Notes under the pieces: model-generated
Seen by the model: only the letters and a program-made list of their open reading frames with translations
What the model was told of the DNA's origin: nothing
Database searches by the model: none
From: Allosalinactinospora lopnorensis
GTDB taxonomy: Bacteria; Actinomycetota; Actinomycetes; Streptosporangiales; Streptosporangiaceae
Assembly: GCF_000981225.1 (NCBI RefSeq)
Contig: NZ_LAJC01000007.1
Span: 1 to 64,000 of the forward strand
DNA: 64,000 bases
Direction of reading: 5' to 3'
Shown here: positions 27,447-37,281 of the stretch, piece by piece
Numbering within the stretch: the first letter of the stretch is position 1
How the letters are laid out: every line of letters starts with the position of its first letter
Program-made: the position numbers and the translations under genes

Positions 27447-28309
27447 CTATGCGGCGGTGGCGTAGGTGAACAGGTCCTGGACAGCGCGCAGGATCTGCAG
27501 GTTCGACGCGGCGTCGCGGGCGCGGATTCCCAGGGCCCGCTCGTGCAGCGCCCGGGCAATCCAGTCCTCGCGCAGGGCGTCACCGCAGCCGATGAGCACG
27601 TTGGTTCCCAAGCCCCACCGGTGGGCCTGGACGGCCGTGCAGGCAGCGAGGACTGGATCGATGTCACAGGCGACCCAGGTCATGGACGCCGGATCGTTGC
27701 CGCGTTGGCGTAGGACCTCGGCGGTGGCGAGCAGCATGCCTCCGGCTCCGGCCGTGGGCTCACAGAAGCTCGTCCCTGGTTCGACCTGCGTGTCCCCGAG
27801 CAGGAGTTCGGCGTGCAGGCGGGCGACGTCGGCGGGGGTGAAGAACTGCCCGTCGCGGTCCCGGGTCTTCTTGGGACGCAACGCCATCACCAGCGGGCCG
27901 AGTACGTCGATGTGTGTGAGGTGGCCGTTGATAGCCATGTCCACCAGCCGCTCCTGGCCGCTGCTTCCGTGACAGCGGCGATGCCGTCTCGTTCGTTCGC
28001 ATAGAGCGTGTCGTTCTGGGTCCACTCCAGTAGCGGGAGAACGCGATACATCAGGTCCGGTCGGGCCCGGCAGAAGGCCGTCCAGATTTCGGTGATGCAT
28101 CCGGCGACCTCGGTGCTGTCAGCGCTCATGAGTCGCTGGTCCGGGTCGGGGCCATCAGGGGCGGCTTTGTCGATGAGGGTGAGTGCGGCGACGACGCTGA
28201 GGGGGATGGTGCTCGGCCCAGCGAACTGGGCCCGCCATGCCTTGTCGACACGCTCGGCAAGCTGGACGATCCGTCTATTGGCCTGCCAGTCGAAGGAGTC
28301 ATGTGACAC
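27447..28309 (-). pseudogene. N-6 DNA methylase-type SAM-binding protein, frameshifted
   Basis: The N-terminal frame (28309-about 27960) has DKAWRAQFAGPSTIPLSVVA. The second frame has FFTPADVARLHAELLLGD, SAM motif I (CEPTAGAGGMLLATAEVL) and a motif-II-like acidic VACDIDPVLAACTA. This is the SAM-binding half of HsdM-like adenine methylases. The NPPY/DPPF catalytic motif expected later is absent, so even the restored 287-residue protein may not methylate DNA. One C added in GGCCAGG near 27960 joins the frames. A GGAGG ribosome binding site precedes the GTG at 28309, and an AT-rich motif shared with 37282-37308 lies 20 bp upstream. Confidence 0.65.
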
Positions 28310-28328
28310 GTTGACCTCCGTTTTGATT

Positions 28329-28355
28329 GCTTATTGGAATTATTATTTTAAGTAG
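28329..28355 (-). promoter_or_regulatory. AT-rich operator-like motif, copy 1
   Basis: This 27-base element matches 37282-37308 at 22 positions; both contain TTCCAATAAGC next to a TACTTAA block and have the same orientation toward the gene they precede (methylase here, unknown protein at 37431 there). It overlaps the expected promoter position of the methylase gene. Confidence 0.5.
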
Positions 28356-28560
28356 TCATCGGTTGTCAAGCCGAGGCCCGCGCCTTGGGGTGGCACTCAC
28401 CCCCGCGGGCGTCATCCCCTCGCTTCCGTGGGACTGAGGGAGGGGAACGTGGAAGACAGGGCGAGTTGCAGGAGTGGCTTCTTGTCCGCATACAGCGGTG
28501 AACTCGCGCCTCTGTGGGGCTGGTGGCACGACCGGAGGGGATGGTCAGGCTGCTTAACAC

Positions 28561-28611
28561 CCCCTGCCTGAAGGTGTCTGCCCTGGCGGGAGCAGACACT
28601 TCAGGCAGGGG
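28561..28611 (-). terminator. Strong hairpin terminator after the small gene at 28643
   Basis: Arms 28561-28581 and 28592-28611 are complementary over 20 bp with one bulged base, around a 10-base loop. It lies about 30 bp beyond the stop of the minus-strand gene at 28643. The 270 bp from here to the methylase start hold no gene that I can see. Confidence 0.7.
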
Positions 28612-28642
28612 AACGGCTTTCTATCCCGCTGCGTATCGCGCG

Positions 28643-29059
28643 TTAGTCGAGAAGGCCGGGCTTGTCTGGAGTGCCCTGGTAGGCCATGGGCGCCTCCGGC
28701 GACTCGGGAGACGGCTGCTCGTCACGTGCGCCGGGTTCGGTGGGGGTGTGCCACCGCTGGAGTGCCTCGAAGTAGCGCAGGCAGGCGTGGGCGAGTTCCC
28801 GCGCGAAGTCGAGGTCCTGAGCCGATACGCACTCTGGAGTGCTGACGCTGACGTGGGCATGGAGTGCCCCCTGGTCGATCGCCAGGATCGGCGCTCGGTC
28901 GGGGTAGACGAAGCACTCCGCGCTGGGCTGCGCAGAGTCAGACTCGCTTGCCTGGCCTGAGTGGAAAGAAACGCTCACCACCGGGTCGAGCCCTCTCTGC
29001 GAGATGGTCAGCATCGCGAACGACTGTGGCGACGGAGCCGAAACCTGCTGGTCAGACAC
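28643..29059 (-). CDS. Small protein of unknown function
   Basis: 138 residues from a GTG at 29059 with a good ribosome binding site (GGGGAAGGTGA); an ATG at 29092 would add eleven residues. The protein has a beta-rich first half (FAMLTISQRGLDPVVSVSFH, HAHVSVSTPECVS), one amphipathic helix (DFARELAHACLRYFEALQRW) and a disordered acidic/proline C-terminus. I do not recognise a family. It is transcribed divergently from the ADP-ribosylglycohydrolase gene across an AT-rich region with a small palindrome. Confidence 0.5.
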   Translation of the reverse strand: MSDQQVSAPSPQSFAMLTISQRGLDPVVSVSFHSGQASESDSAQPSAECFVYPDRAPILAIDQGALHAHVSVSTPECVSAQDLDFARELAHACLRYFEALQRWHTPTEPGARDEQPSPESPEAPMAYQGTPDKPGLLD

Positions 29060-29139
29060 GGGTTCACCTTCCCCTTGGGGTCCTGGATGCAAGGGGTAAG
29101 CGCGCTACCGCACGACTTGTGACACCAAAAATAAATATT

Positions 29140-29154
29140 GATAAGCAACTTATC
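29140..29154. promoter_or_regulatory. Palindromic operator candidate
   Basis: GATAAG-CAA-CTTATC, a perfect 6-3-6 dyad in an AT-rich stretch between two divergent genes (starts at 29059 and 29202). It lies where a repressor could control both promoters. Confidence 0.35.
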
Positions 29155-29201
29155 GAACTCTATATTGGTGGCTGTCCCCCTCAACCCCGATGTAAGGACT
29201 T

Positions 29202-30805
29202 ATGACTATGACGATGTCCCTGGCCCGTGACGCGGGCCGGTTCTGGTCCGACCGCACAGCCGGCGTGCTGCTGGGAGCGGCCTGCGGCGACGCTCTGGGC
29301 GTGCCTTATGAGTTCAGCCGCCGACTGGCCGATACCGAGACCCCCGAGATGATCGGGGGAGGGCTGGGCCCGTATGCGCCTGGCGAGTACTCCGATGACA
29401 CGCAGATGGCGGTGTGCCTGGCCCAAGCCGCCCTTGAGCACACCGACATGGGCAGCGGGCCCGCACGTCAACAGGTGGCCGAGGCGTGGCTGCGCTGGCG
29501 CCGCGAGGGAGCCAGCGACATCGGGGCGCAGACCTCGAGCGTGCTGTCGGCCGCCGAGCACGCCGGCGGAACCATCCTGGTGGCCGCCACGATGTTTGAG
29601 GCCTCATGGAAGCGCTACCAGGCTGGGGCGCCAAGCGCGGGCAACGGGTCGTTGATGCGCACGGCCCCTCTCGCGCTGGCCTACCTGGACGACCCGGAAG
29701 GGCTTGCCGACATCGCCGCGATGTACAGCGCCCTCACCCACGCCGACCCGCTTGCCGGCGAGGCGTGCGTGCTGTGGTGCGAAGGAGTCCGCCACGCCGT
29801 GATGCACGGCGACTTCACCGGCGTCCAGGCGGGCCTGCGGCTGCTGGAGGAGGACCGGCGCGCCCAGTGGCAGGCGTGGCTGGACGAAGCCGAAACCAAA
29901 CCACCGCACGCCTTTTCTCCCAACGGCTTCGTCGTCTCAGCCTGCAGGCAGCTTGGTCAGCGATCACCCGCACACCCATCCCCCCGAACCGCCCCGGGGA
30001 GGGAAGTTTCGCTGCCGATCACTTCCGGCTCGCCCTTGAGGCCGCGGTACGTGCCGGAAACGACACCGACACCGTGGCCGCGATCGCGGGCGCGCTGCTC
30101 GGCGCCCGCTGGGGCGCATCCGCAGTTCCCTGGCACTACCACAGGGCAGTGCACGGTTGGCCCGGGTACCGCGCACGCGAGCTGATGGCTCTGGGCGTGC
30201 GTATCGCCGGAGGCGCCGACCAGCAGGGCTGGCCCACCGCGGCCCGCCACCCGCGCCTCGTCGATGCCAGGAGCCCCTTCTCGGCGACACACCCCCATGA
30301 TGACGGGGTCGTGCTGGGCAATCTGGCACTGGCCGATGCGTGGAGCACCGATGTTGACGCGGTGGTATCGCTCTGCCGGGTCGGGGCTGCCGACTTCGCA
30401 GAAGTGCCCCGACGCGACCATGTGCACATCTGGCTCATTGATGCCCCAGGCACCAACGCCCACGTCCACTATGCGCTGGACCAGGCCGCCCGCGCAGTGG
30501 CCGGACTGCGCGCCGAAGGCAAACGGGTGCTCCTGCACTGCGCCGCCGGACGAAGCCGAACCCCCACAGCGGCTGCCCGCTACTCGACCCTGACCCAAGC
30601 AATCCCACCGTCTGAGGCGTTGAAGGACGTCATGGCGGCCATCACCCCCAACCGGCCCGCGCCGAGCCCCGAGCTCGAGAGTGTCCTGTACCACCTCAGC
30701 GGCGAGCCCGCCCCCGCACAGCTCGAGCCCCTCTACAAGGCACCCCGGATGGGGGTGCGGCACAATCAGAACCCGAGTAAGCCCGAGCCCTTGTTCGAGG
30801 AGTAG
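29202..30805 (+). pseudogene. ADP-ribosylglycohydrolase fused to a dual-specificity phosphatase, frameshifted
   Basis: The first frame carries an ADP-ribosylglycohydrolase (DraG) domain: GVLLGAACGDALGVPYEF, the metal-binding EYSDDTQMAV, NGSLMRTAPLAL and HADPLAGEACVLW. It continues in the second frame with AGNDTDTVAAIAGALLGARW, the second metal-site motif. From about residue 350 a tyrosine/dual-specificity phosphatase domain follows with the catalytic loop LLHCAAGRSRTPT (C-x5-R). One C added near 29935 (GCCTGCAG to GCCCTGCAG) gives GFVVSALQAAW, as expected for the family, and a 534-residue protein. It would remove ADP-ribose from a target and dephosphorylate proteins. AAGGA precedes the ATG; nine bases separate its stop from the recombinase gene. 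Confidence 0.8.
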
Positions 30806-30814
30806 GGAGAGGAT

Positions 30815-31858
30815 GTGTCGCGCAGTCAGCGACGCCTAGACGAGCGAGTCCGGGCAGCTCTGCCGCCCGAACTCGACGCCTGCCTCGATCGGGTACACCC
30901 CCCACCGGAAGGACGACCCAGAGGGCCTTCGGACCGGAAGAAGGCCCCAGAGACGCTCCTCGAAGGAGAACAGGAGCTCCAACGCCACCTCCAGGACCGC
31001 CCGGAGAGCACCCAACGCGCCTACATGGCCGACTGGCGCCGCTGGTGCGCCTGGTGCGAACGGAACCAAAGAAGCCCGCTGCCAGCGCATGCCGCCGACG
31101 TGGCCCTCTACCTCGCCTCCGCCTCGGTGCAGGACCCAACGACCGGCCAACCCGCCCCCTCCACCATCGAGCGCTGGAGCGCAGCGATTGCCGCCGCGCA
31201 CACCGCGCGCGGCCTTCCCACGCCCACGACCCAGGAACCAGCCGCGGCCGTCCTTGCTGCCTTGCGGCGGCGGGCGAACAGCGGCCGTCGGCTGCTCACC
31301 CGAGCACTCAACGATGACGAATTCACCCGGCTCCTCGGCGTCCTTCCCCTCGACACCTGGCCACAAGCCGCGATCCGCCGGCGCGACCGCCTCATCCTGA
31401 CCCTCGGCCGCGCCACCGGCCTGCCCCCCGACGCTTTCCTCGGCCTGAGTGTCAACAGCATCAGCCAACAGAGCGAGTCCACGCTTGGCGTGGCCACCGA
31501 CGCGGAGAACCTCCTGCTGAAGCTCGAGGAAGCGCCGGTAGGTCTTGCTTGGGAATCCTTCCTCCAGTGGAGGACGCTGCTGGACCTGGCTGACTCTGTT
31601 GGAACAAGCGGCCTGCGACAACTGGCCGCCAACGGCGACCTAGAAGCACTCCTCGCCCAAGAGCCGGACCCGAGTAAGCCACCCGAGCAGCGGCCGGATG
31701 CGGCGGCATGGCTTTTCAGAAGCGTGCGTCGCGGAGGAGCCATCCAGCAAGAACGCCCGCACAGCTCGCTGGTCATGCGGATAGTTCAGAAGTACGCACA
31801 CGATGCCGAACTGGACAGCGACGGCCTCAACGCCTTTTCTCTTCGGCCACCCAGCTGA
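30815..31858 (+). CDS. Tyrosine recombinase/phage integrase-like protein, degenerate
   Basis: 347 residues from a GTG at 30815. The N-terminal SAM-like core-binding domain is recognisable (STQRAYMADWRRWCAWCERN, then AADVALYLASAS and STIERWSAAIAAAHTARGLP). The catalytic domain is damaged: the first active-site arginine region reads RATGLPPDAFLGLS, where the family has TGLRxSEL, and the H-x-x-R box reads FSLR before the frame ends at once. Another frame continues with ATQLSTEDMAV, suggesting that the true C-terminus was lost to a frame break. No catalytic tyrosine is identifiable. It probably cannot recombine DNA. Confidence 0.55.
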   Translation: MSRSQRRLDERVRAALPPELDACLDRVHPPPEGRPRGPSDRKKAPETLLEGEQELQRHLQDRPESTQRAYMADWRRWCAWCERNQRSPLPAHAADVALYLASASVQDPTTGQPAPSTIERWSAAIAAAHTARGLPTPTTQEPAAAVLAALRRRANSGRRLLTRALNDDEFTRLLGVLPLDTWPQAAIRRRDRLILTLGRATGLPPDAFLGLSVNSISQQSESTLGVATDAENLLLKLEEAPVGLAWESFLQWRTLLDLADSVGTSGLRQLAANGDLEALLAQEPDPSKPPEQRPDAAAWLFRSVRRGGAIQQERPHSSLVMRIVQKYAHDAELDSDGLNAFSLRPPS

Positions 31859-32899
31859 GTACCGAGGACATGGCCGTCACCACCCGCACCGACTGCGTCG
31901 CACTTACGCCGCCGAAACCAGCCATGAGGGAAGGCATTCAGACAGTCGCAATATCTGACGTCGCCAGAGCGCTCTGGCGACGCGGAGAGTGCCGCCATGG
32001 TCGAGGACTTCTTCGAGCAGTGACCAGAGCCCAGCAGTTACCCGCCGGTCAGTTGGTATCTGGTGACACGGTCCTTGGCTGCGCCCCGTGCCGCGGTAGA
32101 TCGAACACTAAGCGTCGGTTTTCCGTGGAAACTACCGGGACCTCCTGGGGCGCGAACAGCTCGGTGAACATCATCTGCGGTCGCCCCTGTTCCGGAGGAT
32201 GCGGGCCGTTCTGCCAGGGCCTCGTCAATCATCTGTCACGGGCCGCACGGCCCCTGGCGCGTGCGTGGCGGAAAGAAATTAACAGGGGAATCTGCACAGT
32301 CCGAAACAACCGGATTAAACTCACCCGAAATACACGCATAGGTGGCCACGAAATCACGACTTCCACGTTCATGTCGGCGGTGAGAGAACACCACCCACAT
32401 CCGATGATGAGACCTCTTGTCACCGTCGCCAGATTCGTCTTTAGGACCAGGTGGTCCACGCCCAACCGGACCATATGCCCATCCGATGAATCCGGTGAGG
32501 GATGCCTGGCGCATCCCGCTGACGTGGCACTGCCAGCGAAAAGGGACTCCGGGCAACCAGACAAGAATCGCGTTCGACAACAAACAACGGTAATCACACC
32601 GCCGAGAACACCGAACCCAACCGGAAGATTATGTTCAGACTCCAAGATCAGACCCTCTTAATTGACGGGAAATATGCCATGTCTGATAACTTCGGATTCG
32701 CTGCGTGAATGAACGCAAGACGGTTATTCCTGGACTGTGCCTGATCGGATCCCCCTCCCCCTTGACCTCGCGGGCACTCACGGCGACCTCGCGAACGCCA
32801 CCTACCGCGCGAGCCGTGACCGGTCTTCCCAGCGCGACGACCGAGACGGGGAACGGCGGGCGTCGGGAGCATGCGGGGGCTGCGGAGGGGCTGGTGTCT
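31859..32899. other. About 1 kb without a recognisable gene
   Basis: The first 120 bp may be the decayed C-terminus of the recombinase. The rest has lower GC than the neighbours and frames on both strands without coding character. The promoter and leader of the NTPase gene at 32900 must lie in its right end. Confidence 0.5.
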
Positions 32900-34831
32900 A
32901 TGACGACGACAGGACGGGTTCTTGGCCGCGAGGAGGCGAACCGCGCCCTGGCCAGATACGCCGAGCGGGCGGGGCAGGGGAAGCGACCACCCATCCTCGT
33001 GTTCACTGGGACGGGAGGCAGCGGCAAGACCGCGGTGCTGCGGATGCTCGGCGAGCGGATCGACCAGATTGTCCCCTATGCCCGGGTCAACCTCGCCACC
33101 ACCGGTCAGCAGGACGGCATGGCGCAGCTGCTCTCCGCCCTGGCCTACGGGCTCGGCCGCAGGTGCCCCGGTTACGGGCGGTTGCGCTTCCCTCGCCTGG
33201 TGATCGGTCGCCTGGCGATGGAGGAGAGCATCGACTTCACCGATCCCGCCGTCGCCAGCCAGAAGATGGTCGACCGGATACGTCGGCACCGCGGGCTCGA
33301 CAAGCTCTGGAAGGTCACCCGCGAGTTGGCCGGCGATCTCATCGGACTTATGGGGGTTTCGCAGGAACTGGGCACACTGCTGGGTCGGATCCTCGGTCTC
33401 GTTGCCGAGTTCCCGGGGGCACCGACGCGAGCGAATTCCCTGCTGCTGGGGGCAGCCTACCGCTGGTACGGGCACCGGGACCAAAGGCTGGCCAACACGC
33501 CGATTGATGTTCTCACCGACCTGAACCGCTACGCGCGCAACCTTGAGGACGAGGTGAGCCGCCGCTACGTCGAGGAGCTGCTGGTGGACGCGTTCCTCGC
33601 CGACCTGCGCGAGGCGTTCCAGCGAGGAACCCGCAGCCAACCAGGAATGTATGGCGCGGTCGTCCTGCTGGACAACGCCGACACCGAACTCGGCCAGGGC
33701 TTTCTCGATCACTTTGTGCGGGCGCGGAGCCGGGCCGCGGCGCTCGGCCTGCCGGCCGAGCCGCTGGCCGTGGCCGTAAGCAGCCAGCGGCAGCTCTCCG
33801 GTCCCGTCAACACCTACTTCACCCACCACTGCCTGCGCGATCTGACTCTCGACGAGGTCGATGTGCTCGCCCGTGCGGAGCTGCCCAGCGGTGTCGACCA
33901 CCGCGCCTGCCACATGGTCCATCAGCTCACTGGCGGCCACCCGGGCGCGACGGTGCTCGTGCTGGCCACGCTCGCCGCCTGGCCCTCTGCCGCACAAAGC
34001 GGGATCGGCGCTCTCCTGGCGCACGGGGTCCCGGGCAGCGGCGCGCCTGATACGCCGTCGCCGGATGTGACCGTGGAGGCACAGCTGCTCAAACGGCTGC
34101 TTACCGGTGTTCCGGAGCTTCCCGATTCCCTCGGCCCCAGCGAGAACCTCATCGAGGCACTGACCATCGCAGCGATCGCCCGCACCCGGGAGGACATCCA
34201 GCGGATGCTGGCCGACCACGCCGATGATGCGCTGATCGATGCCACGACCGTCCACAACGTGGGGCTGTGGCACGAGGGGGAGGTTTCCGGAGGGCGGGGC
34301 CTGCTGCGCTGGCTACTGCTGCGCCGTGCCCTCGCCCGCGAGGGCGAGCACCTTCTAGAGCTGTATCGCGGACTCAGCGAGCACTGCCGCAAGAACGAGG
34401 AGACCGGGAATACTGAGGAGACCATCGGCCGGCTGTACCATGCGCTGTGCGCCGGTGACCTCACCCAGGTCGCCGGCCGGCTGGACTATCACCTGCCCGG
34501 ACACGACCTCGACCGGCCCTGGGTCGAGGTGCTGCGCGCGGTGGCTACTGCACCCCGGCTGACCTCTGATGGCCAGACGCACGAACCGCACGACCTCCTC
34601 ACCGACCTGACCCGTTCGATGACCCAGGGGGGATCGCGCCGCATGGCCAGCGTGGCCCGTGTGGTGGCGGGCGTGTGGATCGCCTCCGATCCCCGCACCG
34701 GACCCAACCGCAACGATCTGCACACCCTGGTCGCCAACGACCTCCGGCGGCTCGCCCCCGAGGCGGACCGGCCGGCCGACCTGGTCCGCGAGGCGCAGAG
34801 GCACGACCAGCTGGCGCGGCTGTGGTCCTAA
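32900..34831 (+). CDS. Large P-loop NTPase, STAND-like, of unknown role
   Basis: 643 residues from the ATG at 32900 (GGAGGGG nine bases upstream); the frame is open further upstream but without coding character. Walker A is FTGTGGSGKTAVLRML (about residue 38) and Walker B is GAVVLLDNADTELG (about 255). VAVAVSSQRQLSG follows where a sensor motif would sit, then QLTGGHPGATVLVLATLAAW, which resembles the GxP helical region of STAND/AAA+ signalling ATPases. The C-terminal 300 residues are helical. No effector domain, transmembrane segment or DNA-binding domain is seen. It is followed after 57 bp by a gene for a membrane-anchored ligand-binding protein, so the pair likely works together as sensor and switch. 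Specific function unknown. Confidence 0.72.
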   Translation: MTTTGRVLGREEANRALARYAERAGQGKRPPILVFTGTGGSGKTAVLRMLGERIDQIVPYARVNLATTGQQDGMAQLLSALAYGLGRRCPGYGRLRFPRLVIGRLAMEESIDFTDPAVASQKMVDRIRRHRGLDKLWKVTRELAGDLIGLMGVSQELGTLLGRILGLVAEFPGAPTRANSLLLGAAYRWYGHRDQRLANTPIDVLTDLNRYARNLEDEVSRRYVEELLVDAFLADLREAFQRGTRSQPGMYGAVVLLDNADTELGQGFLDHFVRARSRAAALGLPAEPLAVAVSSQRQLSGPVNTYFTHHCLRDLTLDEVDVLARAELPSGVDHRACHMVHQLTGGHPGATVLVLATLAAWPSAAQSGIGALLAHGVPGSGAPDTPSPDVTVEAQLLKRLLTGVPELPDSLGPSENLIEALTIAAIARTREDIQRMLADHADDALIDATTVHNVGLWHEGEVSGGRGLLRWLLLRRALAREGEHLLELYRGLSEHCRKNEETGNTEETIGRLYHALCAGDLTQVAGRLDYHLPGHDLDRPWVEVLRAVATAPRLTSDGQTHEPHDLLTDLTRSMTQGGSRRMASVARVVAGVWIASDPRTGPNRNDLHTLVANDLRRLAPEADRPADLVREAQRHDQLARLWS

Positions 34832-34888
34832 CCGACCGGCGGGCGACACGCGTATCACCACCTTCGAAGCGACGACGAGGAGGAAACT

Positions 34889-36452
34889 GTGCCAGAGGAC
34901 GAGCAGGGATGGCGCCCGCCACGGCAGGGGGGCGCGACCAGCGCGGCACCGCAGCCGGGCGGCATGCACACACCGGCCCCGGTGCTGAGGCGGCGCCGCC
35001 GGATGCGGCTTTTGGCCTGGGGCGCGGTTCTTGCGGCGCTGATCCTGCTCGCGGGCGGCCTGTGGTGGGCCATCCCCCCGCTGCGGTGCGGGGACCTGAC
35101 CAACGGCGTCCGCCGGGTGGACGGTGAGTGTGTCGGGGTGACCGACGGCTCCTTCGTCTTCGACCCGGCCTTCCGTGAGGTCCAAGAGGACATCGTCGCC
35201 GAGAACGCCTGGGCCGCAAAGAAGGCCGCCGAAGAGGACGTCCCGTTGGTCAAGGTCGCGCTGCTGGCCACCCTCACCCCGACCGACAGCAGCGCGATGA
35301 CCCACGAGCAGGTTCTGGGCGCGCTCGAAGGCGCCTATGTCGCCCTGCACCGGGCCAACCACACGCCGGAGCTGCGCGATTCCCGCCCGTTCGTCCAGCT
35401 CTACCTCGCTAACGAGGGCAGCCGGCAGCAGCAGTGGGAGATCCCGGTGAACCAGATCACGGGCATGACCGACGACGACGTCCCCTTGGTCGCGGTGTTC
35501 GGACAGTCGATCAGCACCGACCGCACCGAGCAGGCCGCCCGCCGCCTCTCCCAAGCCGAGATCCCAGTCATCACCGGCTCGACGACCGCTGACAGCCTCG
35601 ACCACGACAACATCGAAGGCTGATCCGCACCGCGCCGAACAACACCGACTTCGCCACCGCCCTGGACCGCTACGTCGACGACCACAACGACCTAGACACG
35701 GCGATGATGGTGTTCGACCGCGTGAAGGCCGACATCTTCGTGAGCTCGCTGCGTGACGCCTACCAGGAAAAGCTCGGTGAGGACCACATCGACTTCCCCG
35801 ACCAGCCGTTCGCCGGTGACACGATCAAGGAGGGCGGCGTGGACGTCTTCTACCCGATCACCCAGAACATCTGTGACGCACAACCGGACATGGTGCTCTT
35901 CGCCGGACGCGCCCGCGACCTGCGGGTGTTCCTGGAAGCGCTGAGCGAGCGAAGCTGCCGCAACGACCCCATCTCGGTGCTGTACGGCGAGGTGGGCCTG
36001 TTCCCCTGGACCGACGACGAGACCATGACCCTGCTCGAGATCGGCAACATCACCCTGCTGAGCGCCGCCGGCACCGACCCCCGCTGGGCGCGAAACGAAG
36101 TACCAGCCCAGAGGGATTCACCGAGTTCCACTCCTCCTACCGCAAGCTGGTAAGCGACGACCCGGCGAAGCTGGACAACGGCTACGCCATCACCTACCAC
36201 GATGCCCTGGCCATCACGGTGAGCGCCGTGCGCATCACCGACCCGTGGGCGCTGGTCCCGCCCGCGCCCAAGGACATCCGCGATCACCTACTCCTCCTCA
36301 ACAGTGAGAACGAGGTCACCGCGGCGAGCGGCACGCTGAGCTTCACCGAGAACCGCAGCGGTAACCCCGGCGGGAAGCACATCCCAGTGCTCGCCCTCCC
36401 CGACTCCTCAGACTCCACCAGCGGCAAGCCCTACATCACCCCCCACACCTGA
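34889..36452 (+). pseudogene. Membrane-anchored periplasmic-binding-like protein, two frameshifts
   Basis: The first frame has a short proline-rich cytoplasmic tail, a basic stretch (LRRRRRMRL), one transmembrane helix (LLAWGAVLAALILLAGGLWW) and the start of an extracellular domain, LRCGDLTNGVRRVDGECVGV. The fold resembles the type 1 periplasmic binding proteins: VALLATLTPTDSS, then VPLVAVFGQSISTD and IPVITGSTTADSLD in the first lobe. The second frame adds ALDRYVDDHNDLDTAMMVFD and ICDAQPDMVLFAGRARDLRV; the third adds YAITYHDALAITVSAVRI. One C added near 35614 (GGCTGATC) and one near 36107 (GCCCAGAG) restore 521 residues. No ABC permease or ATPase is nearby, so it is a sensor rather than a transporter part. 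GTG start, GAGGAGG upstream. Confidence 0.7.
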
Positions 36453-36727
36453 TCCGGCGCGGGGCTAGCAGACCAGTCCAGGTACTGGCGGAATCCCCAT
36501 CGCTGGCCAGCGAGACGGGTCATCAGGTCGCGCAGCATAGTCATCCAACGGCCCCAACACCAAAGGACACGTACAACGAGCGGTCATGGCACCATCCCTC
36601 TCCCCGTCCCTCTACATGCCAACCGGCTTCGATTGTCAACAAGGGGGTCTGTAGGTGCTGGACGCGATCGTGTGTGGCCATTTCGAATTGCACAGGTGCT
36701 AAATTCTCCCGGCGTAGCGAAAAAGCT

Positions 36728-37192
36728 TTAAGACGCTGGCTCCTCCGTAGTGCTCACTTCCCGTCGACGAATGTCATGGCCGTGAGCTTCGATGACCTCA
36801 TCAACTGAGACCCCCAAGACACGGGCGAGGTCTTCGGCGTCGGCGCGTCGCAGCCGACGCACCCGCCCCTGCTCGAGCTTTTGGTAGGTGGACAGGGTCA
36901 GATCGGAGTCCAGGCGCTCAAGCACGTCCTTCTGCGACAGGCCAGCCAAGGACCGAAGCACGCTCAATCCGCGGCCGCTCTCGTCCAGGAAATCCTTGGG
37001 GCGGCACCCAAGGACACGGGAAAGATCGCGCAGCACCGGCGGGGGAGGGGCGGCCCGCGAGTGTTCGTAGTTCGCGATCGTTGACCGCGAGACCCGCATT
37101 CGTTTGGCCAACTCCTGCTGCGTCATCCCACTCCTTTCGCGGGCTACTCGCAGCACGTTCGGGTCCCAGCCGGGCACTCCGCCCTTTGCCAT
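36728..37192 (-). CDS. XRE-family regulator with two HTH domains
   Basis: 154 residues. Two Cro/cI-type helix-turn-helix domains stand in tandem: RVARERSGMTQQELAKRMRV with SRSTIANYEHSRAAPPPPVL (residues about 13-60), and LRSLAGLSQKDVLERLDSDL with STYQKLEQGRVRRLRRADAE (about 80-135). There is no ligand or protease domain. It is transcribed divergently from the unknown gene at 37431, and a copy of the AT-rich motif found before the methylase gene lies in the region between them, so it is a candidate regulator for both. The 275 bp downstream to the binding-protein gene hold no recognisable gene. Confidence 0.82.
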   Translation of the reverse strand: MAKGGVPGWDPNVLRVARERSGMTQQELAKRMRVSRSTIANYEHSRAAPPPPVLRDLSRVLGCRPKDFLDESGRGLSVLRSLAGLSQKDVLERLDSDLTLSTYQKLEQGRVRRLRRADAEDLARVLGVSVDEVIEAHGHDIRRREVSTTEEPAS

Positions 37193-37281
37193 GTCTCTCC
37201 CGTTTCACCCAGTCGCCGCCTCCATCGACTATGCCGCACATCGGGAGGTGAACAGGTCAGGGGTGTGGACACCACCTGTGT

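Noticed and set aside
32229-32645. Open frames on both strands in the gap before the NTPase
   Set aside because: Composition is unlike coding DNA of this genome, and the frames lack starts with ribosome binding sites.
32648-34273. A 541-codon minus-strand open frame opposite the NTPase
   Set aside because: The plus strand has Walker motifs, a ribosome binding site and normal codon use; the minus frame has none.
36470-36590. A 40-codon minus-strand frame between the binding-like protein and the XRE gene
   Set aside because: No ribosome binding site and no recognisable family; possibly a transposase scrap but too short to support.
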